64,000 bases of DNA, from contig CAUYUJ010017982.1 in assembly GCA_963575745.1 (NCBI GenBank), positions 540,413 through 604,412 of the forward strand, read 5' to 3'. Below are positions 54,420-64,000 of this stretch, piece by piece (position 1 is the stretch's first letter; every line of letters starts with the position of its first letter). Both the position numbers and the translations under genes were made by a program. A model generated the notes under the pieces. It did no database searches and was not told where the DNA came from. It was given only the letters and a program-made list of their open reading frames with translations. Source of the DNA: Prorocentrum cordatum. Taxonomy: Eukaryota > Sar > Dinophyceae > Prorocentrales > Prorocentraceae.

Positions 54420-55467
54420 GGGATGGCACAGCTCGGGCATTGGCCGACACCGCGTACGACCTCGACCTGAGCATCGAGCGGGCTGAGGAGGCCAGCGCGG
54501 GCAAGGTGGGGACACCGCAGTCCCTCACCAAGGGCCACGAGCTGCTGATCCTGGCGGCTAGAGGGTGCGGGAGGTTCAGAATGGTCGTGTGCGTGGACGA
54601 AGTGGATAACGCTCATTGGTGAAGGCACTCCTGCGTATGGCCGAGCACTCGGCGGCGCTTTTCAAGCACAATCGTTGGCCGACCCTGATCAACTACCGGA
54701 TCGCCTACTCATTGGCAACGGGTGCGTGGGGAGGCAAGTCGGCCGAGACGATGCACGCTCGCGCATTAGGGGTAGCGGACTGGGTGACGTGCCCCGAGGA
54801 GCTGCCCGACGACTACGTGCCCTCGACGGAGCACAAGATTGAGCCCAGACCTAAGCAGCTGGTGGACATGTTGAAGTGTGCCCAGCAGGCGCGCAACGGG
54901 ATCTGGGTCGCGTGCTTGACGTATGGCGTCGAGCACTGGGACGAGAGGAGCGAGGCGCTGGACTACCTCATCCGCCTCCACGAGGACAGGCCCAGGAAGT
55001 GCACTGCCCGTTTCATCCAGGATGCATGGGAGGAGCTGAGCTCGAAGTGGTGGGAGGAGCGAAGATGGAGGGTCAAGGTGCAGCGGTTCTGCAACAAGGA
55101 GCTGCTGCGGAAGGAGGACTTCATCTTCGCGGCGCTGATCCCAACTCCCGAGGGAGTACCACTTGTATCGCTCCCTACCACGTTCGAGGTCGAGGACCAA
55201 GAGGGTTACTATCGTGCAGTGATCTTTGAGCGACTGGCGAAGACAGAGGACAACGCCTACTGGGAGAAGGCCTCCCGAGCACAACTTCGACCGCTGGTGG
55301 CTGGAGGTGCTGAAGGCGAGGAGGGGTCTGACCCCTGGGCCGGGCATGCCCAGGCTTCAGCTGGCGTTGGCAGCGGCGGCAGAGGAGGAGGATTGACGGG
55401 AGGAGGCGGCGCAAGCGGCACCAAGGCTGGAACGCACGGCTCCCACTGGAGATCCTCTCAGTCTTGA
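54420..55467 (+). CDS. Element D central coding block, hypothetical protein
   Basis: RALADTAYDLDLSIERAEEA and LTKGHELLILAARGCGRF (54440-54570) lead, after a frame change near 54610, into a clean frame to the stop at 55465-55467. That frame reads MAEHSAALFKHNRWPTLINY, LGVADWVTCPEELPDDYVPS, QQARNGIWVACLTYGVEHWD, RPRKCTARFIQDAWEELSSK and LIPTPEGVPLVSLPTTFEVE, then a Gly-rich tail. About 280 residues of balanced composition, clearly protein-coding. No catalytic motif is recognised; the position ahead of the RT suggests a gag-like or accessory role. Confidence 0.55.
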
Positions 55468-56107
55468 CAGGACCGGAGATCGCCGAATCGATCAAACATG
55501 GTCCCAACGACTCCAAAGGTAAACCGAAGAGCTGGGATGCTGACCGCCATTATGGGCGCTCGAAGACGGCCACTGCCTGTCAAAGGTCCCGCGCCGAGGG
55601 GATCAAAAGCCTAGACGAGGCCCACTGGACGGTGAAGGCGCGGGACATCAAGCGGGGGGGCCTGAAGACTGGGCCGAGGATCAAGGTCGAGGATCGGCCC
55701 CCCAGGATCAAGCAGCTACGCGCAGAGGCCCAGAAGGAGCAGGCGGCGAAGGTCCAGGAGGGAAAGGACCAGGCGGCCCAGCGCGGTGGTCGACGTGGTG
55801 GATCGAGCAGAGCACCGCCGCCAACTGGAGAGGCCACCCCTCCGGCTGAATACACCGACATGGAGTTCACCATGCAGGAGCGGGAGCTTCAGGAGCTGAT
55901 ACGAGGGCCCGACGCCAGCTGGAGGCACGATGCCGGGACCCAGGAGGCGACGGCGTGTCCGGACGAGCTGCCAGACGACCTGCCCGACGCAGCAAAGGAG
56001 CACCTGGCTAGGGCGATGACTAGCAGGGACTCCCCCGAGGCAAGGCTGGCGGCAGGCGCTTCGAATCGGCTGCGTTCTTATTGCCACGGGCGGCTGCTGG
56101 ATGGGTG
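55468..56107 (+). CDS. Element D coding block, charged hypothetical protein
   Basis: The frame continues after the previous stop in another phase: SKGKPKSWDADRHYGRSKTA, SLDEAHWTVKARDIKRGGLK, a Lys/Glu/Gln-rich helix (IKQLRAEAQKEQAAKVQEGK), a Gly/Arg-rich patch, and MEFTMQERELQELIRGPDAS with DELPDDLPDAAKEHLARAMT. Stop at 56105-56107. The basic, helical composition fits a nucleic-acid-binding protein; the family is unknown. Confidence 0.45.
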
Positions 56108-56279
56108 ACTGGGCGGACAAGTTACTGCCATCGAGGACACCCTGCAGGATGCTGTGGAGCTCGGGGACGAGGAGCTGTCTGCCCAGCGCGACGCTTCCTA
56201 GCCGCGCGCGTCGAGCGTTCAGGAGGTGAACTTGAGGGGCCCGAGGTGCATGTGGGCAAGACGGTGCGGGGAGCACCGG

Positions 56280-56864
56280 GGGCCAGGTCGAGGATGTGTC
56301 CATATCAAAGGCCGCTTCCGGGAGATACGCGACTACCGCGACCGGCTGGCTGTCACTGAGCAGATGGCTGGTTACATTCCGGAGTGCAAGGTCGGGGAAG
56401 TAGAAGAGGGGCAGTGCGCGTTCATCAACGCTGCGGCCGCGCATCTACGATCGGTTGGCGGAGTAGACCCGCCAGTCGCCGAGGTGATGGAGTCGGCGCA
56501 GGCTTGGCGCGTCGCGATGTGGGAGGAGGCGAAGCAAACGGGCCCGCCGGACGCTTACATCCCGGTGACCGAGTGGGACGTTCGGACGTTCTGCCACGAT
56601 GCCTTGCACCTGAGCCACGACAAGGATTACCGTACCTTGGCGGCTTTCCCCCCGCCAGCCCTCAGGAGGACAGCGGCGCACGTCGAGCGAGTCGCGATCC
56701 GTGGGGCCGCGCCCGTCTCGAGGTTAGCGTGGGTGAGGAATACGACTCGAGCGCGGATGGCGCGGATGCTGCTCTACAGGGGACATGCGCAAGTGCTGGT
56801 ACCGCCCGAGGTGGATGCGGAGACTTTTTTGATCCGCGGGTCGAGAGCGAGCCTCTTCCGATAG
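56280..56864 (+). CDS. Element D coding block, hypothetical protein
   Basis: Open frame ending at TAG 56862-56864: IKGRFREIRDYRDRLAVTEQ, MAGYIPECKVGEVEEGQCAF, AYIPVTEWDVRTFCHDALHL, SHDKDYRTLAAFPPPALRRT, RMARMLLYRGHAQVLVPPEV. Balanced composition, so coding. Unrecognised. A further short patch with CPRCRAAREAGSER (Cys-x2-Cys) follows at 57070-57110 in another frame. Confidence 0.45.
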   Translation, partial: GPGRGCVHIKGRFREIRDYRDRLAVTEQMAGYIPECKVGEVEEGQCAFINAAAAHLRSVGGVDPPVAEVMESAQAWRVAMWEEAKQTGPPDAYIPVTEWDVRTFCHDALHLSHDKDYRTLAAFPPPALRRTAAHVERVAIRGAAPVSRLAWVRNTTRARMARMLLYRGHAQVLVPPEVDAETFLIRGSRASLFR

Positions 56865-57393
56865 AAGCTAAGCGGGCCACGCGCAGCTTTAATTAGCAGA
56901 GTGGGGGCAAAAGAAGGCGGGGCCTCACGTCAGAAAGTGGATGCGGAGACACGCAGAGGGGGACTTCACAGGCGGCCGCCCCCCACGGGAGGTCGCGGCG
57001 GCCGGGCGGGGCGTCCACCTGGACGATGCTGCTCAGGTGGATGCGGAGGTCGCGGGAGACGTGGCCAGGCGCTGCCCCAGGTGTCGCGCGGCCCGGGAGG
57101 CGGGAAGCGAGCGCAAGGCAGGAGAGCAAGACATCTGCGGCGAGGACCCACGGTGGAGGGCCCTCGGCAAGTGGGGCAACCCAGCCTGGAGGAGATACGA
57201 ACGGCATGGGCAGGCTACAGGGGGCACGCGACCATGCTGGAAGGGCAAGGTCGTCACGACCACGGAGGTCTGGGCAGGCACCCATGGGCGGTCCGAGGCG
57301 CTCGGCGCCGGGCCAGGGTGGAGGTTGGCCCGGCAGTGGAGCTGCGCGCCGACCCCGAGCACTGCAAGGAACCCCAAGAGGACCATGATACCA

Positions 57394-57556
57394 GTGAAGG
57401 GACCCTGGGACACACAAATAAATCCACGAGAGTAACAAGATTCCACATGTTTTCCAATGTCTTCTGGGTGTTTGTCTCCCCCCCCACTTCCAATACTTTC
57501 CCATATCTTCCGGGGCGATCAATTTTGTCTGTGTGTGTTTTCTCCTCCTGAACCAG
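57394..57556 (+). repeat. intron-like dispersed repeat, copy 2
   Basis: 163 bp, the same length as copy 1, from GTGAAGG to 'ctcctgaaccag'. It shares 'ctgggacacacaaataaa', 'cccccccacttcc', 'tttcccatat' and 'tgtctgtgtgtgttttc'. The GT...AG ends and polypyrimidine tract are placed as in a spliceosomal intron. Confidence 0.65.
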
Positions 57557-57659
57557 ACGCAGAGCTGTCCGGGGCGGCCCGCTGAGGGAGGCTCGGGCAG
57601 GGCGGTGTGCCTGCCGTGGTGGCCAGGTTTCGCGCGTCGGTCCTTCTGCCCTTGGGCGC

Positions 57660-59235
57660 CGCGGAGCGGGGGAGCGCGAACCTCCGAGGAGCCTGGGGGC
57701 AGGCCTGACGGACCCCACTGGGGGGTCGAAGGGGGGCATGAAGAGGCCCTGGGACACACGAATAGGTAGACACAAGCAACAGGATTCCCAACAGGAGCGC
57801 GAACCTTCGAGGAACCTGGGGGCAGGCCTGACGGAAGCAACAGGATTCCCAACAGGAGCGCGAACCTTCGAGGAACCTGGGGGCAGGCCTGACGGACCCC
57901 ACTGGGGGGTCGAAGGGGGGCATGAAGAGGCCCTGGGACACACGAATAGGTAGACACAAGCAACAGGATTCCCAACAGGAGCGCGAACCTTCGAGGAACC
58001 TGGGGGCAGGCCTGACGGACCCCACTGGGGGGTCGAAGGGGGGCATGAAGAGGCCCTGGGACACACGAATAGGTAGACACAAGCAACAGGATTCCCAACA
58101 GGAGCGCGAACCTTCGAGGAACCTGGGGGCAGGCCTGACGGACCCCACTGGGGGTCGAAGGGGGCATGAAGAGGCCCTGGGACACACGAATAGGTAGACA
58201 CAAGCAACAGGATTCCCAACAGGAGCGCGAACCTTCGAGGAACCTGGGGGCAGGCCTGACGGACCCCACTGGGGGTCGAAGGGGGGCATGAAGAGGCCCT
58301 GGGACACACGAACAGAGCCCTGGGACACACGAATAGTAGAACAGGAGCGCGAACCTTCGAGGAACCTGGGGGGCAGGCCTGACGACCCCACTGGGGGTCG
58401 AAGGGGGGATGAAAAGGGAAGGCCCTGGGACACACGAATAGGTAAGACACAAAGCAACAGGATTCCCAACAGGGAGCGCGAAATTCGAGGATACTGGGGG
58501 CATGGCCTGACGGACCCACATGGGGGGTCGAAGGGGGGCATGAAGAGGCCCTGGGACACACGAATAGGTAGACACAAGCAACAGGATTCCCAACAGGAGC
58601 GCGAACCTTCGAGGAACCTGGGGGCAGGCCTGACGGACCCCACTGGGGGGTCGAAGGGGGGCATGAAGAGGACCTGGGACACACGAATAGGTAGACACAA
58701 GCAACAGGACTCCCAACAGGAGCGCGAACCTTCGAGGAACCTGGGGGCAGGCCTGACGGACCCCACTGGGGGGTCGAAGGGGGGCATGAAGAGGCCCTGG
58801 GACACACGAATAGGTAGACACAAGCAACAGGATTCCCAACAGGAGCGCGAACCTTCGGGGAACCTGGGGGCAGGCCTGACGGACCCCACTGGGGGGTCGA
58901 AGGGGGGCATGAAGAGGCCCTGGGACACACGAATAGGTAGACACAAGCAACAGGATTCCCAACAGGAGCGCGAACATTCGAGGAACCTGGGGGCAGGCCT
59001 GACGGACCCCACTGGGGGGTCGAAGGGGGGCATGAAGAGGCCCTGGGACACACGAATAAGTAGACACAAGCAACAGGATTCCCAACAGGAACGCGAACCT
59101 TCGAGGAACCTGGGGGCCTGCGGGTCGAGGGGGGCACGAAGAGGCCCTGGGACACGCGAATAGGCAGACACGAGCAACAGGATCCCCAACTGGAGCGCAA
59201 GCCTTCGAGGAACCTGGGGGCAGGCCTGACGGCGG
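57660..59235. repeat. 123-bp tandem array, about 12 copies
   Basis: Units of 121-123 bp contain 'aggccctgggacacacga', 'ataggtagacacaagcaac', 'aggattcccaacaggagcg', 'cgaaccttcgaggaacctg', 'ggggcaggcctgacggac' and 'cactggggggtcgaagggg'. Anchors fall near 57749, 57935, 58058, 58179, 58552, 58675, 58798, 58921 and 59044. Two units near 58300-58520 are rearranged. The period is 3 x 41, so reading frames remain open on both strands. Part of the unit resembles the start of the intron-like repeat at 57394. Confidence 0.92.
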
Positions 59236-59358
59236 AAGTGTTTTTTGTTGGTTACAAATGAATTTCTCGAAATTCAACAACTCTTTAGAGCTCTAATTTT
59301 TTGCTCCCCCCATCTTTGGTCTTACTCCCGCTCGCCATCTCGATCTCAGGTCGATCAG

Positions 59359-59523
59359 GTGGATATTATTATAAAAAACACTCAGGCGGGACAAACAACA
59401 GGATTCCCAACTTGTTTTCCAGATTTTCGGGGTTTCTGTCTTCCCCCCCACTTCCCATACTTTCCCGTATCTTCGGGGGAATCGACGATTAATTGTGTCT
59501 GTGTGCGTTTTGTTCCCTCCTGA
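59359..59523 (+). repeat. intron-like dispersed repeat, copy 3
   Basis: About 165 bp beginning near GTGGATATT and ending 'gttccctcctgag'. It shares 'aacaggattcccaac' with the 123-bp unit and 'cttccccccacttcccata', 'ctttcccgtatcttc' and 'ttgtgtctgtgtgcgtttt' with copies 1 and 2. The coding block with ATG at 59532 begins nine bases downstream, consistent with an acceptor site. Confidence 0.6.
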
Positions 59524-59531
59524 GGACTGCG

Positions 59532-59950
59532 ATGGCGAACTTCGCACGCCGACTGTTCGAGACCACCGCGGGCGCGGGCCCGCTGCCGACGGAGGAGCGC
59601 CCAGCGCCCGACGGGCGCTGCCCGAAGGCCTGCGACCTGGAGCGCTGGCGGGCCATCCCGAGGAGGCGCGGCGCCCCGGTGATCCCGGCGGGCCAGTGCG
59701 AGCACGGCCTCGGACAGGCGGGCCGCGGATCGCTATCGCAAATCTTGGCTGGTCACCTGCGCGCGTCGTTTGCAGGAGGTGGCTCGCCGGCATTCGCAGC
59801 AGCACAGCTGCGTCGAGCTGAAGGGCGTCGACGAAGTTACCAGGCACAAGCCCACGGCGGACGCCGGGCACTACCCGCGGCAGCTGCTGCAGGCGATCAC
59901 CAAGGCCATGCTGCGAGAGGCCCTGGAGCTGGGGGCCGCGCTGCCCAGGG
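59532..59950 (+). CDS. Element D coding block upstream of RT
   Basis: ATG at 59532 starts MANFARRLFETTAGAGPLPT, with CPKACDLERWRAIPRRRG. Protein-like sequence then continues in the +1-related frame (KSWLVTCARRLQEVARRHSQ, CVELKGVDEVTRHKPTADAG, YPRQLLQAITKAMLREALEL) to a poly-G run at about 59948-59962. Family not recognised beyond its position ahead of the RT. One frame change and the homopolymer argue for decay. Confidence 0.42.
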
Positions 59951-60299
59951 GGGGGGGGGGGGTAGGGCCCCCCGGCCTCCACTTTTTTCGCCGCCCATCG
60001 GCGAGGAGCCGACCCCTACTAACGGGTCGACGGCGGCGTGGGAGCGGGCGGTGGCAGGGCGCAGGGCAGAGGAGGAGGCTGAGCAGAGTGAGGAGGAGAC
60101 GCCAACCCCCCCCCCCCACGGCGCGACAGCCCACGGGGAGATGAGGCGGCAGCTCTCTGGGCGGCAGCGCAGGCAGAGGCTACGTGCAACGGCGAGGCGT
60201 TCGGGCGCATGGTCTTGCGAGGTTCGGGCCTGCTGGACGCCCGCGGAGGTTGGGGGGGGGGCCCAGAGACAGCGGCAGGCGTGGCGCCGGGGGCGCGGA

Positions 60300-61560
60300 G
60301 ATCACCTGCGAAGGGTCCACGACGAGTGCCTGGAGGGCCGGGTGGAGCCGGAGCTCTTGGTCTACCTGTGGCGGGCGGCGCGAGACGGCGCGGAAGTCAG
60401 GCATGTAGGCCCAGCGACCCGCGCGAGAGCCAAGCCGCATCAATCAACAGCCCAACGCCAGGAAGAAGCCCGCAAGATGATCTGGGACGACATCGCCAAG
60501 GGCCGGGCTTGGGCAGCACATTCAAGCCACCCGGGGCTCGATGGGGATCGCGGGATCACCGCGGGGGCGAGCCCCGAAGACGCGGCCGGACCGCGCCACT
60601 TTGGCGGAGGAAGGGGGGTTCATCAACGACATGCGGGAGGCGAGCTCCAGTTGCGACGAGCGGAACCACCCGCCCGCCGAGCTGCCGACCCACTGGGAGA
60701 TCGATCGCACGATTCTGCGGCGGAGGTGTCGGCGCCCGAAAATGCGAATCTACTTGGCGAAGCGCAACTTCCAGGCGGCTTTCAAGTTGCTGTGGGTGGA
60801 GCTGCCGGGTCTCCGCATCATGGCCGTGTGCCTGCAGGGGCTGAGAGGTGCGGTGCTGACCGCGGTGCTGTACCTCACGATGGTCTTCGGGTGGGCGGGG
60901 GCGCCCGGTGAGTGGGCCGTCTGGGGTCGTGGGGTGCAAGACGCGCATCACTCCCATCGGCCGCTGGATGCGGAGCTGCACGATGGGGTCGCGCACTCTG
61001 CCGAGGTGCCGATGGACGACGGGGCCCTGGTGGAACCCGCACTGGGAGCGAGGCCCTGGTTGTCGGCCTGGACCTTTGACGCCATGTCGAATCTACTCCT
61101 CGGTGACAACGCGATCAACCTCGAGGAGTTGGCCGAAGATGGTGGAATTCAGCACGGAGATGCTTATCTGGGGGCTGCTGTTCCAACTGGAGGGCGCTGA
61201 TGGGCAGGCGGTTGACAGGGCAACGCTCCCGGAGCCGAAGATCCAGAAGATGAGCCGCCTACTCCAGGAGTCGGAGCTCGAGCCCGGCCAGTGCGAGGCG
61301 AAGCTCGAGACGGCGAAGCGTCTGAGAGGGCGCGGGGCCCATTTCGCCGCCGCCAACCAGGCCTTGGGGGCGGAGCTCGGGGCCCTGGGCGCGCTCATGC
61401 GTCGGCCAGATGGCCCGACAGCGCGGGCTTGCCCCAAGGGGGCCGCGGAGGAGCGGGGGGCTGCCTGGCAGGAGTTCTGGGACTGCTGCGACATGCTACG
61501 CGTCTTGGTTGCGCGGCTGGAGACCCGGGGCACGACGTTCCTCACCTCCTTCGCAGGCAT
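60300..61560 (+). pseudogene. Element D reverse transcriptase
   Basis: Order: YLWRAARDGAEVRHVGPATR and MIWDDIAKGRAW (60365-60515), SPRGRAPKTRPDRATLAEEG and FINDMREASSSCDERNHPPA (60555-60675), then the RT core. Motif A reads RIYLAKRNFQAAFKLLWVEL (about 60745-60800). VLYLTMVFGWAGAPGEW (about 60865-60915) is the motif B region. VPMDDGALVEPAL (about 61005-61040) is the catalytic pair. A frame change near 61130 leads to FSTEMLIWGLLFQLEGADGQ and LPEPKIQKMSRLLQESELEP. From memory the same succession is common in dinoflagellate proteins. The motif A position that is usually Asp reads Asn, so activity is doubtful. Confidence 0.65.
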
Positions 61561-62440
61561 GCCCCCCCCCCGCCCCGCGCCATCTCACCGTCCGCGCCTC
61601 GCTTCGAAGGCTTGCCGCGATGTTTGTCAAGGGCCCCTCTCGCGCGCCCTGTCGCGCGCGCGCTGGAGACGCCCGGCCAGCGCCTCCGCGCGACCATCGC
61701 GCGCGGAGGATCCGACTTGGATCAGGAGCTTCGCCCTGCCGCCCTCATCCATTTACGCGACGCGCGAGGCAGCCGCCCCGCGCGCCGCGCTGACCCCCCG
61801 GCTTCGCGCGGCCCCCAGAGCGCGGGATGCCCGTCTTGTCGGAGGCCTCGATCCGATGATTGCTTCTGCCCGCGGCCTTGCACTTGTTCTCCCCCATGTC
61901 GGCCTTCCGCGGGCCCGCGGCCTCCAGCCCCTCCCCTCCTCGACCTCGGCCTTCGGGCCCCAGAGCACCTGGGGCGGAGCCAGCGGGCGGGGGTTTCTCG
62001 GGGGGGGGGGGGGGGGGGGCGACCAGGCAGCATTCGGATGGGGTGGGTGGGGGGGGGGCGAGGCCGCTAGCGGGAGGAGGGGCTGTGGATGGGCCAGCTG
62101 GCAAGCGGAAGGGCCCCATCCCCCCCCCCCGCCCCCACCCCCCTCCTCGCCGCATTCGCCGCTGTCCTCGCTTCTCATCCGCCCTCGAGCGCCAGCGGGG
62201 CGAGGCAGGAAGAGGCGAGGCAGAGGGGGGGCAAGCAACGGAAAGGGGGAAGGGCTGCAGGGTCTTTTCTCGGAGGGGGCGACGTCTTGGAGATTGGCCG
62301 CGGAGCTCAACAGCCGGGGCAAAATTAGAATGGGGCAGCGGGAGCGTCAGACCTAAGGGGGGCGCGTGGGTTCTGGTGCGTAGACCTGCAGAGGGCCCTG
62401 CTCTGGCCCCGCGAGGACCATTGAAGCCCCGGCCCACCCT
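61561..62440. other. GC-rich spacer with poly-G/poly-C runs
   Basis: Homopolymers at 61562-61570, 61998-62018 and 62107-62120. Frames are open on both strands without motifs. 62450-62650 holds a GAT-rich patch. Confidence 0.45.
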
Positions 62441-62811
62441 TGCGCGCAAGACATGACGACGGCATGGACACGAATGGTATGCATGATGCTGATATGGGTG
62501 GGTTTGCAAGGCGATGCCAATGTGAATGCGTGGGCGGATGGTATTACCGACGACGGTGATGCGCGTTCGGGCCACGATGACGTCGGCGGTGATGCTGATG
62601 ATAATGACGACGAGGATGGAAATGATGACAAAGGTGCGCGTTGATACTGTTCGCTAGCTTTTTGGCGGCGGTGGAGACGTCTGCATTCTTCCCTCTAGCG
62701 ACCTCGAATAGCCGTCGCAACTGCGCGATAGAGATGCGCAATGAAACGCCAAGGCCCATCCGCAACGCGAGCCTGGATAGCAATCAGCCCTAAGCCCAAA
62801 GCGGTGCCCAA

Positions 62812-63140
62812 TCACCAGCATGCCTCCCCGCAGTTCGCGCAGTTCGCGCAGTTGTCGCGGCCGCGCGCGCTGCCCCCCCACTTCCCCCCGAAGCCCCGCC
62901 TCGTCCACTGCGCGAGCCCCATCAGCACATCGTCGGAAAGGTCCGACTCCGGGTCGGAGATGGGCGGCTCCGGCGCCTGCCGGTTGTTCGGCCGAGCGCC
63001 CCGCGCGCCGCCAGAGCTCGCCGCGCGCGGCGTCGTCGCGCCCGAAGCAAACGACTCGATGGACGTCGAGGGGAGGGGCGCGGCGTCGACTGCGACGGGG
63101 CCGCCAGGCACTGCAGCGCAGGGGAAGCGCGCGACATCCG
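62812..63140 (-). CDS. candidate exon, Cys-rich acidic hypothetical protein
   Basis: The minus-strand frame ends at TGA 62812-62814. Reading: DVARFPCAAVPGGPVAVDAA, PLPSTSIESFASGATTPRAA, an acidic patch PPISDPESDLSDDVLMGL, AQWTRRGFGGKWGG, and a terminal Cys cluster DNCANCANCGEACW. Composition is varied and Ser-rich, unlike the surrounding low-complexity frames, so I take it as coding. The upstream boundary is unclear near a poly-G run at 63142-63148. No family is recognised; the Cys spacing could bind zinc. Confidence 0.4.
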
Positions 63141-63600
63141 CGGGGGGGCGCGTTCACCTCCTCGTCCTCCTGCATCTCGGAAACCGAGGGCGCAGTGTGC
63201 AAACGTTTTGCGCTTTGGAGACCGCCCTGACTCGGGCGCGGCCAGGGCGCCAGCGATGGCCTCGGACGAATAAGAAGGGCAACGGGGAACGGACGGGCAC
63301 CCGATGAAGGGCCATCTCCTCCGACTTCCCCCCGGGCCACCCCCTGCCCGCCCGTCGCCGCATCTCTCCAGGGCTCTTCGCGGCGCCGCGGCCCCGACCA
63401 GGCAAGGGCGGACGCCAGCGCGCGGGGCGCATTGAGGCCGCCATCCGCGCGTCGTAGTCGGACGGCGGCGTCGGGGCGCAGACTGGGCCGCGCCGCTTCG
63501 GGGCCGCTCCCCGCGCGACCCCGGTCCGCTTCGCGGGGGGCGCGTCGCGGCCCCGAGACCTCGACGGCGAGGGGGCCGAGGGGGCGGGGCGGTTCGCGGG

Positions 63601-64000
63601 CTAGGCCTTGCTCGAGAAGACCTCCGAGACCCCCCTCCGCGCGCGCCGCCCCCGATGGAAGGGGGCATCATCGATGCCGATATCCCCCGCGTTGGCGCTC
63701 TGGGCGCCGGCCGCCCGGGAGCCGTCGATCTCCGACGCCTGGGTGGGCGCCGCCGCCGCGGCCGCAGCCCCCGCCTCGGCCTCGGCCTTCGCCTCGGACG
63801 CGCCGACGCCCCCCTTCGCAGCGGCGGCGAACTCCCTGCTTTCCTCTGCGGGCGGCCGAAGGATGTCCGAGGTCTCAAGGGCGATGGTAAATGTCGCGGG
63901 CCCCGACGTCGTGCTCTCTGCCTCCTCCTCGACCTCCGCCTCGCCCTCGGGCTCGCCCTCGGCGTCGGAGTCGCGCCCCTCGACGGCGGCGATCGCCGGG
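63601..64000 (-). CDS. C-terminal part of an Ala/Glu-rich protein, open at window edge
   Basis: The minus-strand frame enters from beyond 64000 and stops at TAG 63601-63603: 132 codons with no start in the window. It opens with an acidic stretch (EGRDSDAEGEPEGEAEVEEE), continues FTIALETSDILRPPAEESRE, an Ala-rich region, ISIDDAPFHRGRRARRG, and ends VSEVFSSKA. Strong G/C third-position bias and even spacing of charged residues support translation. It may be the 3' exon of a host gene; function unknown. Confidence 0.45.
   Translation of the reverse strand, partial: PAIAAVEGRDSDAEGEPEGEAEVEEEAESTTSGPATFTIALETSDILRPPAEESREFAAAAKGGVGASEAKAEAEAGAAAAAAAPTQASEIDGSRAAGAQSANAGDIGIDDAPFHRGRRARRGVSEVFSSKA

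Larger units (their letters stand above)
50301..61560 (+). mobile_element. Element D: fragmented plus-strand retroelement with dinoflagellate-type RT
   Basis: A series of plus-strand protein-like blocks (50.3-51.1, 51.3-52.4, 53.6-53.8, 54.4-56.9, 59.5-61.6 kb) ending in a reverse transcriptase at 60.4-61.5 kb. The blocks are separated by microsatellites, small TIR elements, intron-like repeats and the 123-bp array. That all blocks belong to one element is inference from strand and similar composition; only the last is a recognisable RT. No terminal repeats were found, and no recombinase or RNase H follows the RT, so the 3' end is lost or lies elsewhere. Confidence 0.45.

Noticed and set aside
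56893-59280. Very long minus-strand open frame (nearly 800 codons) and similar long frames on both strands across 57.2-59.2 kb
   Set aside because: The 123-bp tandem unit is a multiple of three without stops in several frames, so the openness is a property of the array, not evidence for a protein.

Overview
The window looks like nuclear DNA of a dinoflagellate. The sequence shows very high GC, long microsatellites and short-unit satellites, no bacterial-style gene packing, and coding stretches that are almost all retroelement proteins. Two of these elements carry DNA-methyltransferase domains, a combination reported for dinoflagellate retrotransposons. The species cannot be named from this sequence. 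I see no tRNA, rRNA or complete spliced-leader gene.

Layout. 0-5.4 kb is satellite DNA: 64-, 73- and 6-bp units and TCC tracts. 5.45-11.53 kb is element A, a minus-strand tyrosine-recombinase (YR) retrotransposon with gag-like, RT-RNase H, YR and methyltransferase regions. 11.5-19.5 kb is further satellite (21-, ~90- and ~66-bp units, a GATCTCACTATC array). A 'repeat R / 21-bp satellite / segment Q' module occurs twice; element A sits inside one copy only. 19.5-27.3 kb is mostly low-complexity spacer with one intron-like repeat and one candidate exon. 27.8-35.2 kb is element C, a decayed Ty1/copia element followed by an open frame with a membrane segment. 35.6-43.3 kb is element B, an intact-looking minus-strand YR retrotransposon with a canonical C5-cytosine methyltransferase domain between RT and RNase H. 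45.3-46.9 kb is a 5'-truncated LINE. 50.3-61.6 kb is element D, a plus-strand train of coding fragments ending in a dinoflagellate-type RT, interrupted by small terminal-inverted-repeat elements, intron-like repeats and a 123-bp array. The right edge holds two minus-strand coding fragments that may be host exons.

Main result. Elements A and B both have the full split-direct-repeat architecture A1 - ORFs - B1-A2-B2 of PAT/Ngaro-type YR retrotransposons. Both lie between (TA)n tracts, and the internal B1/A2 junction reads as the joined ends of a circular intermediate. They carry two different kinds of methyltransferase at two different positions in the polyprotein. In element B the repeat pairs (105 and 247 bp) read as identical, so its insertion is recent; in element A they differ by about 4-6%.

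All domain calls were made by eye from translated motifs; no database search was run.
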